Positions 16,455-25,764 are shown, numbered from the stretch's first letter. The stretch is 64,000 bases of DNA from Acidaminobacter sp. JC074 (GCF_022496765.1 NZ_VANV01000006.1:62001-126000); one strand, 5' to 3'. Notes: generated by a model from the letters alone, not told the origin. Numbers and translations: made by a program.

Positions 16455-17263
16455 GTATTATCCCTCATAAGATTAAATATTTCGCAACCGATATCTCTAA
16501 AATTTTGTTTGGTTATTTCGTTATCTTCTTGTTTGTAAGTAAACATAGTAAAATATACAGTTTTTCCACTGTATTTAAATATTGCAGCATCATGTACATG
16601 ACCATTGATTTCACCCGATTTAGAGAAAATTTCAACTTCATCTACTTGAGCACCTGGATGGTCCATACACATATTTTCTTTGAAGACTCTACCACAAGTT
16701 TTGCATACGTTTAGGCCCATAGCAAAGTTTTTAAACTGTTGGCGCTTTAAGATATCCATAGCAAGTATCTGTGAATCTTGTGTAAGGCCAATACCTAAAT
16801 CGAATGCTTTTAGGAGCAAGTTGGTATCTTTGGTTGTCGCTTCATTAAAAACACCTGGTATCATATGATAAAGTTTCCTTCTTGGATAGGTTCCTCTGGT
16901 CCCTAAATGTTCTATGATACGCTGAATATCCTCTAGTCCAATGTAATCCATCAGAATATTGGTAGCTGAGTTGTCACTTAATGTGATCATAAGCATCAAA
17001 AGATCTTTTAAAGACATCAGTCTATAGCTTAAATCTTTTAGGCTACCTGCTCCCATGACTAAGTCACCATCTGAGTACGGAATCATATCATCTAAAGAGA
17101 TTAAACCTTTATCTATTTTTATAAGTCCAGCATATAGAACCGATAGTTTTATAACGCTTGCAGGGTTTATACCAATGTTTTCTTGATGATGACAATTAAT
17201 GAAGCCATCGACAGAAAAAGAGACATGTTTTCCCATAATTTCTAATATGGTTTCTTTATTCAC
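16448..17263 (-). CDS. Class A beta-lactamase-fold serine hydrolase with Cys-rich insertion, copy 1
   Basis: The 271-residue protein has no signal peptide. It carries the three active-site motifs of the penicillin-binding/beta-lactamase fold: S36-V-I-K39, S96-D-N98 and K215-S-G217. Between the second and third motif sits C187-x2-C190-x8-C199-x2-H202, a likely metal knuckle not usual in this family. The paralogue at 33148-33975 has the same spacing. GHVHDA follows the KSG motif in both. It starts at a GTG with AAGAAGGTG upstream and overlaps ldcA by four bases. A cytoplasmic peptidase or amidase acting on D-residue peptides is inferred from context; secreted beta-lactamase is unlikely. Confidence 0.75.
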   Translation of the reverse strand: MNKETILEIMGKHVSFSVDGFINCHHQENIGINPASVIKLSVLYAGLIKIDKGLISLDDMIPYSDGDLVMGAGSLKDLSYRLMSLKDLLMLMITLSDNSATNILMDYIGLEDIQRIIEHLGTRGTYPRRKLYHMIPGVFNEATTKDTNLLLKAFDLGIGLTQDSQILAMDILKRQQFKNFAMGLNVCKTCGRVFKENMCMDHPGAQVDEVEIFSKSGEINGHVHDAAIFKYSGKTVYFTMFTYKQEDNEITKQNFRDIGCEIFNLMRDNTC

Positions 17264-18177
17264 TTTACACCTTCTTCCAGTATAATCAGTTGATCTTCAT
17301 CTATTTCTACATGAAGTCCAAAAGGTAGGGTCACTTGTGGATAGTTATGACCTGCTCTGACATTCATAATGGTTGCCTTGTTAAAAGGTCCTATGATTTC
17401 TTGGAATATCGTTATCAAGTCAAGATCGGTTTTCTTACCTATAACAACTTCTGGCTCACATTGACTGAAGGTACCTAGGACAATACCGTTTGCATCATCA
17501 AATTTTCCAGCAAGCATAAGGCTTGTTAACATTCTGTCGACTCTGTAGCTGGCTTCACCAACTTCTTCAATAAAGAGAATTTTACCTTTTGTGTCTATTT
17601 CGTAGGGCGAACCAAGGGTGCTGACAAGGAGACTGAGATTGCCACCTACTAGAATACCTTGTGCTCGGCCTTTAACAAAAGATTCAATGCTTTCTTTTGG
17701 GGGATTTTCAATAGGACCTAACATACCATCAAAAATTTGATTCTTGAGACTTAATAGAGAAAAATCGTCCATATTACTTATAGCCATAGGACCATGGAAG
17801 GTTACCAGTCCAGTCATTTTTTGAATGGCAGTATGTAGGCCTGTGATATCCGAAAATCCCACAAAAACTTTTGGATTATTTTTTATAAGGTCATAATCAA
17901 TGTTTTTTAGCAGTCGAGGTGTGCCGTAGCCACCCTTTAAACAGATAATCCCCTTGTAAGAATCGTTTTTAAATGCCTCATGAAGATCATTCAGCCTTAT
18001 ATCGTCACGGCCAGCAAAATGTCCGTGGCTTTTAAAGCAGCTTGGTAACATGTCATATTCTAAATTCAATTTTTCCATGTAGGCTTTTACATTATCTAAT
18101 TGTGACTGGCTTGCAGGAGAAGAAGGCGCAATAACTGCAACTTTATCTCCTTGCTTGAGTTTTCTTGCTTTAATCAT
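17260..18177 (-). CDS. ldcA: LD-carboxypeptidase (peptidase S66), copy 1
   Basis: The enzyme removes the terminal D-Ala from wall tetrapeptides by cleaving the mDAP-D-Ala bond. The 305-residue protein has the S66 triad: Ser109 in VGFSDIT, Glu204 in LFIEEVGE and His277 in RAGHNYP. CLKGGYGTPRLL and the KSHGHFAG motif are also typical. It has no signal peptide, as expected for the cytoplasmic recycling enzyme. Its start shares one base with the lysA stop (TAATG), and it overlaps the next gene by four bases, so the operon is translationally coupled. Confidence 0.92.
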   Translation of the reverse strand: MIKARKLKQGDKVAVIAPSSPASQSQLDNVKAYMEKLNLEYDMLPSCFKSHGHFAGRDDIRLNDLHEAFKNDSYKGIICLKGGYGTPRLLKNIDYDLIKNNPKVFVGFSDITGLHTAIQKMTGLVTFHGPMAISNMDDFSLLSLKNQIFDGMLGPIENPPKESIESFVKGRAQGILVGGNLSLLVSTLGSPYEIDTKGKILFIEEVGEASYRVDRMLTSLMLAGKFDDANGIVLGTFSQCEPEVVIGKKTDLDLITIFQEIIGPFNKATIMNVRAGHNYPQVTLPFGLHVEIDEDQLIILEEGVK

Positions 18178-19454
18178 TATACCTCCAGATATTTTGGAAT
18201 TAGATTGTTTATAATCAGATCATCGTAAGTTTGTCCCTTAACAATAAGGTGGTCTTGTCCCTTATTTACTAGAACAACAGGTGGAATGGGTTGCCCATTG
18301 TAATTGCTGGCCATCGAATAAGTATAAGCGCCTGTTGCATAAACTGCTAAGAGGTCACCTGTAGCTATTTTAGGTAACTTGATATCTTTTATAAGAATAT
18401 CTGAAGACTCACAAAACTTGCCAGACAGGGTGATGATTTCATCTGGGCTTTGGTCTATTTTATTGGCAAGACATGCTGCATATTTCGCTTGGTAAAGAGA
18501 AGGTCTGATATTGTCTGTCATACCCCCGTCAATGGCTGCGTATTTAGTCTGTCCATTTTCTTTAATGGAACCTATGGTATAGAGGGTCATACCAGCTTCG
18601 CCAATAATCCACCTGCCAGGCTCTGTGATAATCATAGGTCTTTCTAGCCTATGATCAAGACAAAAGCTGTCTATTAAGTTCATAATAGGATCGATAAAAT
18701 ATTCAATAGGCTTAACTGGATCTTCATCGGTATATTTGATTCCAAAGCCGCCACCAATATTGAGTTCTTCAATATCATACCCATATTTCATCTTGATATC
18801 CTTGATAAGATGAAGTGTTTTTCTGGTAGCGTTAAGATGACTTTTATTATCGTGTAGTTGAGAACCTATATGAAAGTGGATCCCTTTTATATTTATGTTA
18901 TTTGATTTCATGACTTGTTCAAATGTGTTAAAGAAAAAGTTGTTTTCAAGAGTAATGCCAAATTTAGATGATTTATGGCCTGTAGATATATAATCATGTG
19001 TATCTGTTTCAATGTCAGGTACAATCCTAAATAAAATATAGGTCTTTTTATTGTACTTGTTACTGAGTTCTTCTATCCATTTGATTTCAAGAAGATTATC
19101 AACGATGATGCGGCCAACATCATTTTTTATGGCAAGTTCTAACTCCTTATAGTTTTTATTGTTGCCGTTGAATTCTATCATCTTAGGGTCAAAACCTGAC
19201 TTCAAGGCAATATAAAGCTCGCCTCCAGAAACAACATCTAAACCCAAACCTCCTCTTTGAATGATCTTACACATAGCCATGGGTAAGAAGGCTTTGCTGG
19301 CATAAACGGCTTTGGTGTTTGGGTATTTCTTCAGGAAATTTTGTTGAATGCTTTCAATCCTTTCATTGATTGTACTTTGGCTAATAATGTAAAGTGGTGT
19401 ACCGTATTTTTTTGCTAATAGGGTTGTATCACAACCATCAAATATCATATTCAT
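18177..19454 (-). CDS. lysA: Diaminopimelate decarboxylase, copy 1
   Basis: The enzyme decarboxylates meso-DAP at its D centre to give L-lysine. The 425-residue protein has the PLP Lys54 in YASKAF, then HIGSQLHD, GGGFGI, EPGRWI, CESSD and GAYTYSMASNYN, which match the DapDC branch of fold-III decarboxylases. I chose the ATG at 19454 because GGAGGT lies eight bases upstream; longer in-frame starts overlap the promoter. It is the first gene of an operon behind a sigma-54 promoter, with ldcA and alr downstream. That setting suggests breakdown of recovered mDAP rather than only lysine biosynthesis. Confidence 0.9.
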   Translation of the reverse strand: MNMIFDGCDTTLLAKKYGTPLYIISQSTINERIESIQQNFLKKYPNTKAVYASKAFLPMAMCKIIQRGGLGLDVVSGGELYIALKSGFDPKMIEFNGNNKNYKELELAIKNDVGRIIVDNLLEIKWIEELSNKYNKKTYILFRIVPDIETDTHDYISTGHKSSKFGITLENNFFFNTFEQVMKSNNINIKGIHFHIGSQLHDNKSHLNATRKTLHLIKDIKMKYGYDIEELNIGGGFGIKYTDEDPVKPIEYFIDPIMNLIDSFCLDHRLERPMIITEPGRWIIGEAGMTLYTIGSIKENGQTKYAAIDGGMTDNIRPSLYQAKYAACLANKIDQSPDEIITLSGKFCESSDILIKDIKLPKIATGDLLAVYATGAYTYSMASNYNGQPIPPVVLVNKGQDHLIVKGQTYDDLIINNLIPKYLEV

Positions 19455-19479
19455 AATTAATACCTCCATGAAAACAATA

Positions 19480-19496
19480 TGCAATATTGATGCCAA
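19480..19496 (-). promoter_or_regulatory. Sigma-54 promoter of the copy 1 lysA operon
   Basis: On the minus strand TTGGCAT-N5-TTGCA has the -24 GG and -12 GC exactly 12 bases apart. Transcription would start about ten bases before the lysA ribosome site. No TTCCG-N6-CGGAA dyad is present in this divergent region. Confidence 0.8.
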
Positions 19497-19552
19497 AAAT
19501 ACTTTGCTTTTTTATAATTTTGATGCATTATAAATATAATAGGGGGGCACAA

Positions 19553-21418
19553 ATGAACTACAAAATTGGACTCAATGATTTCTTAGACGACTTAAATGAA
19601 GGTATTATTTCAATCAATAAAGAGGGACTCATTCAGGTATACAACACCAAGGCAAAGGATATACTTGGTGCCTCTAGACACTGCCATTTAACACATGAAG
19701 CTGGTAAGTTAGAAAAAGGTGATATGGTCATCCTTGCCTTTACTTCTTTTGGTCAGGACACAGGTGGTATTGACCACAAGGACTTGAAGGTGCTTGGCAT
19801 TGATATCATGGCTTTAGAAAAGGGCACGACACTTCTAGCTGTTGGCCAATATAAGACCGGTAAATCTGGGAAAATTAAGCTAAAAGGTCCAGACCATTCG
19901 ATGGACTCTATTGCCATGGAGGATGTGTTTCTTGGAGAGAATTTTAAGACTAAAATAGACTATATCAATCGCTATGTAGAAATATCTATATATGATGAAA
20001 ACTACAGGTACTACTACAACAATTATTTCAATCATATGGTTATCGTTAATCCTAAAAAAAGACGTGTTAAGTTTTATCAGATGGGCGGTTATACTCTTTG
20101 GAAAGAAGATCTTAAGGATTTGCTTAAGGGTGGTGCTTTTAAAGAAAAACATTTGGGTCTAAATGAAATGGACCTTGTAAATGCACACTTAAGTAAATTT
20201 CATCAAGAAGATGAGATTATCACTGACTTTCTTGCTTGTGCAAGAGGGGAACAAGATGGTTATAATGGTAAGTCTGGCACTATAAATGGCATCAATATCA
20301 TCAGTACATTAAAGCCAATTCTTCGAGAAAATCAAGTTGTTGGTGCCATACTTTTGATGCATGATATCAGAAGATTACAAATGGCAGAAAATCAGAGAAA
20401 TATTGCTTATAGGAAACTAAAAGAGGCAACCAATGCCTTAGAAGATGTAAAGAAATATCAGGTGTCTTTTCAAAATATAATTGGTTCTAGTCAAAAAATT
20501 ATGGACATCAAGAAATTGGCTTATAAGGCCAGTCAGTTCAAGTCTACAGTTTTGATTCTTGGTGAAAGTGGTACAGGTAAATCAGTCCTTGCCAAAGCCA
20601 TCCATCAAGCATCTAGCAGAAAGGCCATGCCTTTTATTGAAGTCAATCTTAACTCTATACCGAGTACCTTGATAGAAAGTGAACTCTTTGGCTATGAAAA
20701 AGGGGCATTTACAGGAGCAAGTGCTAGAGGTAAAAAAGGCTATTTCGAACTGGCACATGGCGGTACCATCTTTCTAGATGAGATTGGTGATCTGAAAAAG
20801 GAAATGCAGGTCAAACTCTTACATGTTATTCAAAACAGGACTTTCTACAAAGTCGGAGGTGACAAAGAGGTAAAAGTAGATGTTCGCATCATTGTAGCAA
20901 CCAATAGAAAGCTTGAAAAAGATGTGAAACAGGGTTTGTTTAGGGAAGATTTGTATTATAGGATTAATGTATTTCCTATTAAACAACCACCTCTAAGAGA
21001 ACGCATCGATGACATATATGAACTGGTCAACTACATACTACCTAAGGTCTGTTACAACATAGGTACTGATGATAAGGCTGTATCTGCAGAGGCTTATGAA
21101 AAAATGAAACTTTATCACTGGCCTGGTAATATTAGAGAACTTGAAAATGTACTTGAAAGGGCCATTACTCTTTGTGACGGTAAGACAATTCTAAGTGAAC
21201 ACATTCAAGTAAAAATCACCAATAAAAACATGTTTTCAGAAGAAGTACTTTTAAGGCCTTTAAAGGAGACTATGAAAGATGTGGAACTGGATGTTATCAA
21301 TAAGGTTTTGATTCATACGGATGGCAACAAAAGAAAGACAATGGACATATTAGCTATTAAGAAGACCAAGCTATATGACAGTATAAAAGAAATCGAAAAA
21401 CGCGAGATTCCGAAATAA
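19553..21418 (+). CDS. Sigma-54-dependent transcriptional activator, copy 1
   Basis: The 621-residue protein has a PAS-like N-terminal segment (about 1-45), a linker sensor region (to about 280) and a coiled linker. A AAA+ sigma-54-interaction domain follows with Walker A GESGTGKS, GAFTGA loop, Walker B GGTIFLDEIGD and the arginine region REDLYYRINVFP. The C terminus is a Fis-type helix-turn-helix with recognition helix IKKTKLYD. I chose the ATG at 19553 because GGGGGG precedes it. It is divergent from lysA and followed by dyads and a sigma-54 promoter. The paralogue at 36265 has the same recognition-helix core, so both probably bind TTCCG-N6-CGGAA. The effector is unknown. Confidence 0.9.
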   Translation: MNYKIGLNDFLDDLNEGIISINKEGLIQVYNTKAKDILGASRHCHLTHEAGKLEKGDMVILAFTSFGQDTGGIDHKDLKVLGIDIMALEKGTTLLAVGQYKTGKSGKIKLKGPDHSMDSIAMEDVFLGENFKTKIDYINRYVEISIYDENYRYYYNNYFNHMVIVNPKKRRVKFYQMGGYTLWKEDLKDLLKGGAFKEKHLGLNEMDLVNAHLSKFHQEDEIITDFLACARGEQDGYNGKSGTINGINIISTLKPILRENQVVGAILLMHDIRRLQMAENQRNIAYRKLKEATNALEDVKKYQVSFQNIIGSSQKIMDIKKLAYKASQFKSTVLILGESGTGKSVLAKAIHQASSRKAMPFIEVNLNSIPSTLIESELFGYEKGAFTGASARGKKGYFELAHGGTIFLDEIGDLKKEMQVKLLHVIQNRTFYKVGGDKEVKVDVRIIVATNRKLEKDVKQGLFREDLYYRINVFPIKQPPLRERIDDIYELVNYILPKVCYNIGTDDKAVSAEAYEKMKLYHWPGNIRELENVLERAITLCDGKTILSEHIQVKITNKNMFSEEVLLRPLKETMKDVELDVINKVLIHTDGNKRKTMDILAIKKTKLYDSIKEIEKREIPK

Positions 21419-21433
21419 CGGAATCTTTTTTTT
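21405..21433 (+). terminator. Terminator overlapping a TTCCG-N6-CGGAA dyad
   Basis: AGATTCCG and CGGAATCT pair around AAATAA (which contains the stop codon) and run into T8. The same bases contain a perfect TTCCG-N6-CGGAA dyad (21408-21423), so the element may serve as terminator, activator site, or both. Confidence 0.75.
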
Positions 21434-21514
21434 ATGTTTAAATGCTTGGTTTGACTTAGTTTTTTATAAAATTTTCAGAATGTTTGAATTAATTCCATGA
21501 TTATTCTGAAAATC

Positions 21515-21530
21515 TTCCGAAATTACGGAA
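21515..21530 (+). promoter_or_regulatory. Activator-site dyad B, copy 1
   Basis: This is a perfect TTCCG-N6-CGGAA dyad, 58 bases upstream of dyad C (centre to centre) and about 140 bases before the sigma-54 promoter. The same pair with 57-base spacing occurs in copy 2. Confidence 0.7.
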
Positions 21531-21572
21531 TATAGTATTTTCAAGCTTTATGTAATCTTAGCGAATAAAAAT

Positions 21573-21588
21573 GTCCGAAAAAACGGAA
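21573..21588 (+). promoter_or_regulatory. Activator-site dyad C, copy 1
   Basis: GTCCG-N6-CGGAA has one mismatch to the consensus. Its centre is about 85 bases upstream of the -12 element at 21665, a normal distance for a sigma-54 enhancer. Confidence 0.65.
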
Positions 21589-21650
21589 AGTGTCAAAAAC
21601 CTAAGTTCCAGTAATTAGTGAAAGGGTAGTGATTCTAATAATCCTTTGTG

Positions 21651-21667
21651 TTGGCATTGTCTTTGCT
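21651..21667 (+). promoter_or_regulatory. Sigma-54 promoter of the opp/C39 operon
   Basis: TTGGCAT-N4-TTTGC has the -24 GG and -12 GC 12 bases apart. It lies 44 bases before the substrate-binding protein start codon. Confidence 0.85.
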
Positions 21668-21710
21668 ATATGGAGTCATGACAAGTCGCGTAAAATAATA
21701 AGGAGGAAGT

Positions 21711-23651
21711 ATGAAACGAATTTTAATTTTGTTGTTAGTAGTGGTTATGGCTCTCACTTCATGTACAAGTGGTAATAATGCTACAGCTAATAACAATGGG
21801 CAAGTTGAGGCTACAGCAAGTGAAAATAATTCAAGTGCTACTGAAGCTGCAAGTACAGAAACAGAAAGCAGTTCAACTGATGAAGGATCAGGTGGTATTC
21901 AATACTCAGATGACCAAGTTTATAAAACCGTTTATTCAGGTGAAGTTAAAACATTAAACTATCTTGTGACTTCTTCAACTAATGAATTTGGTTTTGCAGC
22001 CAACTTTATAGATACATTGGTTGATTATGATAAGTACGGTAAGTTGATCCCAAGTTTGGCAACCGATTGGGAAGTATCGGATGACGGTTTAGTTTGGACC
22101 TTCCATATCAGAGAAGGTGTGAACTGGTATACATATGATGGGCAAGTTTATGCTGAAACAGTCGCACAGGATTTTGTAGATGCCATAGAGTATACATTTA
22201 ATCCTGATAATGCATCAAAAACTGCAAATATTGCCTACAAGGCACTTATGAACGGTGAAGCTTACTACAATGGTGAAATTACAGATTTCAGTCAAGTAGG
22301 TGTAAAAGCGGTAGATAAGTATACACTTGAGTATACTTTGGCAGAACCACTACCTTACTTTGAATCTATGTTGACATATGTATCATTTTTCCCTGTAAAT
22401 GGTGACTTCCTTAAGGAACAAGGAGAAATGTTTGGTACTTCAAGAGAATCATTGCTTTACAATGGTGCTTATATCATGACTTCTTTTGAGCCACAAAATA
22501 GAAGAGTTTTATCTGCAAATCAAAACTATTGGGACAAGGCAAATGTCTATATAGAAGAAATCAATTATAAGTACAACAAAGAAGCTGCTACTGTAGCTCA
22601 AGAGTTGTTCTTGAGAAACGAAGTGTCTCATGTTGAAGTTGGTTCAGATTCAATAGATGCTTGGATGATGGATCCTAACTTAAGTAAGATGATTAGACCT
22701 GCAACAGCAAGTTACTATACTTATTTCTATGCATTAAACTTTGATCCTCAATATGATGAGGCATATGAACCTGAAAACTGGAAAGTAGCAGTAAACAACT
22801 TAAACTTTAGAAAAGCTTTCTATTATGGTTTTGATAGAATGGCAGCGCTTACAGTTGATGAACCTTTTAATCCGCAAAACAAGGTAGGCAATACAATTAC
22901 ACCTGCTGGCTTTGTAAACATCAAGGGTCAAGATTTTGTTGATTTAGGACACTTACATGACCATGCCTTAGATCAAAAGTTTGATGACGGCATGGCAAAG
23001 GATTATATGAGTAAAGCTGTTGCAGAATTAGGTGATACAGTAGAATGGCCTGTAAAGGTCGTTATGCCTTACAATACAGGTGGTTCAAATAATGCTATGA
23101 AGGCACAAGTTATTGAGCAACAACTAGAAAACTTATTTGGTAGTGATGTAATTGATGTATTTATCGTACCATATCCACCATCAGGCTACTTATCAAATAC
23201 AAGACGTGCTGGTAAATACTCGTTTATGGAAGTAAACTGGGGACCTGACTATGCAGATCCACATACTTATACAGATATGTTTATTGACAGTAACTACAAC
23301 TTCCCAGAAATGACAGTAGAAGTTGATGCAGACGGTAACAATAAATATCAAGTTTATGAGAATATGGTTGAAATGGCTTCGCAAGAAAAAGTTGATCTTG
23401 AAAAGCGTTATGAAATGTATGCTGATGCTGAAGCTTATCTTCTTGACAATGCATGGGTAATCCCATACAGAAAGGGTGGCGGTGGCTATGTTGCATCACT
23501 TTTAAATCCATATGAAGCACCGTTCTCACCATTTGGTGTTGCAAGTGAAAGATGGAAAGGTATGCACATTTTATCACAGCCAATGAGCACAGAGCAGTTT
23601 AAAGCTGAAAAGGCTGCATGGGAAGCGGCAAGAGAAGAAGCACTTAAATAA
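21711..23651 (+). CDS. oppA: Oligopeptide ABC transporter substrate-binding lipoprotein
   Basis: This is the peptide-capturing component on the outer face of the membrane. The 646-residue protein has a lipoprotein signal ending ALTSC (lipid Cys at 18), a Ser/Thr/Asn-rich linker and a family 5 solute-binding fold: PSLATDWEVSDDGLVWTFHI and REGVNWYTYDG in the N-terminal lobe, and AGKYSFMEVNWGPDYADPHT in the C-terminal lobe. Length and the partner OppD type suggest an OppA/AmiA-like receptor for longer peptides. AAGGAGG precedes the ATG. It is the first gene after the sigma-54 promoter; a hairpin separates it from the permeases. Confidence 0.88.
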   Translation: MKRILILLLVVVMALTSCTSGNNATANNNGQVEATASENNSSATEAASTETESSSTDEGSGGIQYSDDQVYKTVYSGEVKTLNYLVTSSTNEFGFAANFIDTLVDYDKYGKLIPSLATDWEVSDDGLVWTFHIREGVNWYTYDGQVYAETVAQDFVDAIEYTFNPDNASKTANIAYKALMNGEAYYNGEITDFSQVGVKAVDKYTLEYTLAEPLPYFESMLTYVSFFPVNGDFLKEQGEMFGTSRESLLYNGAYIMTSFEPQNRRVLSANQNYWDKANVYIEEINYKYNKEAATVAQELFLRNEVSHVEVGSDSIDAWMMDPNLSKMIRPATASYYTYFYALNFDPQYDEAYEPENWKVAVNNLNFRKAFYYGFDRMAALTVDEPFNPQNKVGNTITPAGFVNIKGQDFVDLGHLHDHALDQKFDDGMAKDYMSKAVAELGDTVEWPVKVVMPYNTGGSNNAMKAQVIEQQLENLFGSDVIDVFIVPYPPSGYLSNTRRAGKYSFMEVNWGPDYADPHTYTDMFIDSNYNFPEMTVEVDADGNNKYQVYENMVEMASQEKVDLEKRYEMYADAEAYLLDNAWVIPYRKGGGGYVASLLNPYEAPFSPFGVASERWKGMHILSQPMSTEQFKAEKAAWEAAREEALK

Positions 23652-23655
23652 TCTA

Positions 23656-23679
23656 TAAGCCAGGTTTATTCCTGGCTTA
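23656..23679 (+). other. Intercistronic hairpin after oppA
   Basis: TAAGCCAGG and CCTGGCTTA pair around TTTATT just after the stop codon, with no T run. Such hairpins can protect the upstream message or act as partial terminators, raising binding protein over permease. Confidence 0.6.
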
Positions 23680-23744
23680 ATTCTAGACATTATAAGGGAT
23701 GACATTAACACATTATTTTGAAACATCGAGGGGGGCATATCTGT

Positions 23745-24692
23745 ATGCTTAAGTATTTCGTAAAAAGATTCCTTAGGTCTGTGTTGACATTATTCATTGT
23801 TATAACCGTGGTATTTCTCTTAATGAGATTGATGCCGGAAGAAGGTTACTTCGGAGAAATGGGCACAGATAAATTGGACGAAGCACAACAAGAGGCAATA
23901 TTAAAAAGTATGGGACTGAGAGATCCTATGCACATTCAGCTAAAGAACTTTTATGCAGATTTACTAAGAGGAGACTTTGGCGAATCACTTATTTTTAGAC
24001 CCAATGTACCAATTGCTGAAATCATAAAACAAAAAATTCCTTACTCATTATGGTTTGGATTATTTGCTTTAGGTTTGTCTTTAGTGGTTGGTATAAGCAT
24101 GGGCATTGGTATGGCAAGACATAAAGGAAAGTTCTTTGATAAATTGGGAACATCCTATGTTGTCTTTATATCTGCTGTACCAGCCATAATCTATTATTTA
24201 TTTATCCAAATATATGTTACAGGGGTGCTTAAACTACCACTTCTATTTGAAGTAGAAGATCCGAAAAGTTGGATTATACCTGGTGTTGCCATGTCTTTGG
24301 GATCTATTTCTGGTTATGCCATGTGGATGAGACGTTACATGGTAGATGAACTCAATAAAGATTATATTAAATTAGCAACTGCTAAAGGTTTATCCAAAAA
24401 ACGAATCATGTACTTACATGTAATGAGAAATGCACTGGTACCAATGGTTCAGTATTTGCCGTCATCAATACTCTTTACAATAGCAGGTTCTATTTACGTA
24501 GAATCACTCTTCTCTATTCCTGGTATGGGCGGTCTACTGGTTTCTGCTATTCAGTTACAAGATAATACCCTTGTACAGGCTCTTGTATTAATATTTTCAT
24601 CAATAGGTATTATTGGATTGTTCCTAGGCGATGTGCTTATGGCAATATTTGATCCAAGAATTAAGCTGCAAAAAGCAGGAGGTGGACGCTAA
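23745..24692 (+). CDS. oppB: Oligopeptide ABC transporter permease (OppB type)
   Basis: The protein forms half of the membrane channel. The 315-residue protein has an N-terminal membrane helix and an extracytoplasmic loop, then five more helices. The cytoplasmic EAA loop reads DYIKLATAKGLSKKRIMYLH. I chose the ATG at 23745 because GAGGGGGGC lies before it; a TTG 27 bases upstream has no site. It overlaps the next permease gene by one base. The C terminus has the usual LLGD-type ending (LFLGDVLMAIFDPRIK). Confidence 0.88.
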   Translation: MLKYFVKRFLRSVLTLFIVITVVFLLMRLMPEEGYFGEMGTDKLDEAQQEAILKSMGLRDPMHIQLKNFYADLLRGDFGESLIFRPNVPIAEIIKQKIPYSLWFGLFALGLSLVVGISMGIGMARHKGKFFDKLGTSYVVFISAVPAIIYYLFIQIYVTGVLKLPLLFEVEDPKSWIIPGVAMSLGSISGYAMWMRRYMVDELNKDYIKLATAKGLSKKRIMYLHVMRNALVPMVQYLPSSILFTIAGSIYVESLFSIPGMGGLLVSAIQLQDNTLVQALVLIFSSIGIIGLFLGDVLMAIFDPRIKLQKAGGGR

Positions 24693-25756
24693 TGGGTTTA
24701 AGCAGTATTGAAAAAGTCATTGAAATAGAAGCGACAGCAGAAATAGAGGATTCGAAGTTTGAGTTTGCTGAGTACAATGAAGAAGAAGCTGAAAAAACAG
24801 GATACTCAAACTATTCTTATTGGCATTCAACTTGGAAGTCTTTTCTTAAAAATAAAACAGCAGTAGTTCTAATGATATTGGTTGTAGGCCTTTTAACATT
24901 TACCCTAATTCAGCCATACTTACCAAACCAGTATGACCCAACAGTTGTCAATACAAGTGAAACAACTGGTAGACAGTTAAGAAATATGCCGCCAAGAGTT
25001 GCTTTTTTAGAGAGTATTGGTGCCATTGATCTTGATAAAACAGGTTTCAATCCCTATAAGTTGAATCAAGTTGAGGACAAGTATTTCTGGTTCGGAACCA
25101 ATGCCATTGGACAAGATTTATGGTCAAGAATATGGTCTGGTACAAGAACATCGCTTTTCATCGGTCTTATAGTTGGTTTGTCTGAACTTGTCATAGGTAT
25201 ACTGATAGGTTCGCTTTGGGGGTATGTTAGAAAATTAGATGGTTTGATTACTGAAGTCTATAATGTAATCAACAACATTCCTAGAACCATTATCTTGCTA
25301 TTATTTGCCTATATTATGAAGCCTGGTTTATTTACAATCATATTTGCCATGGCTATTACAAGATGGACCCAGATGGCAAGATTCGTAAGAAACTTAATCA
25401 TTATCATTCGAGATAGAGAATATAATCTGGCATCTAGATGTTTGGGAACACCAACTTCTAGAATCATAAAGAAAAACTTGTTACCTTACTTGGTATCAGT
25501 CATCATGTTGAGATTGGCTTTAGCCATTCCGCTTGCTATTGGCTCAGAAGTTTTCTTAACTTATATCGGTATAGGTTTACCTGTAGACATTCCTTCTTTG
25601 GGTAACTTGATCAATGAAGGTAGAGTATTCATTATGGTGCCAGCTTTAAGATATCAACTTTTATTCCCAGCAGCTGTTTTATCAGTGATTACAATATCAT
25701 TCTATGTTATCGGCAACGCATTTGCTGATGCAGCAGATCCGAAGAACCATATTTAG
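24692..25756 (+). CDS. oppC: Oligopeptide ABC transporter permease (OppC type)
   Basis: This is the second channel subunit. The 354-residue protein has a long acidic cytoplasmic N terminus (about 50 residues) before the first membrane helix. A sizeable external loop with the WFGTNAIGQDLWSRIWSGTR motif typical of OppC/DppC follows, then the EAA loop REYNLASRCLGTPTSRIIKK. It starts at an ATG sharing one base with the preceding stop (TAATG), with GGAGGTGG upstream. It is followed eight bases later by oppD. Confidence 0.88.
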   Translation: MGLSSIEKVIEIEATAEIEDSKFEFAEYNEEEAEKTGYSNYSYWHSTWKSFLKNKTAVVLMILVVGLLTFTLIQPYLPNQYDPTVVNTSETTGRQLRNMPPRVAFLESIGAIDLDKTGFNPYKLNQVEDKYFWFGTNAIGQDLWSRIWSGTRTSLFIGLIVGLSELVIGILIGSLWGYVRKLDGLITEVYNVINNIPRTIILLLFAYIMKPGLFTIIFAMAITRWTQMARFVRNLIIIIRDREYNLASRCLGTPTSRIIKKNLLPYLVSVIMLRLALAIPLAIGSEVFLTYIGIGLPVDIPSLGNLINEGRVFIMVPALRYQLLFPAAVLSVITISFYVIGNAFADAADPKNHI

Positions 25757-25764
25757 GAGGGACA

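Noticed and set aside
16439..16868. Open frames on the plus strand over the alr/hydrolase/ldcA operon, and similar antisense frames elsewhere (for example 11065-11511, 46391-46879, 55709-56008)
   Set aside because: They lie fully opposite genes with strong family motifs, have no ribosome sites and show no recognisable domains.
16448..17263. Beta-lactam resistance gene
   Set aside because: SxxK, SDN and KSG motifs are present, but there is no export signal, and the operon context points to cytoplasmic peptide metabolism.
18177..19454. Ornithine/arginine decarboxylase instead of DAP decarboxylase
   Set aside because: HIGSQ, CESSD and GAYTYSM motifs and the ldcA neighbour favour the DAP branch, although substrate was not proven.
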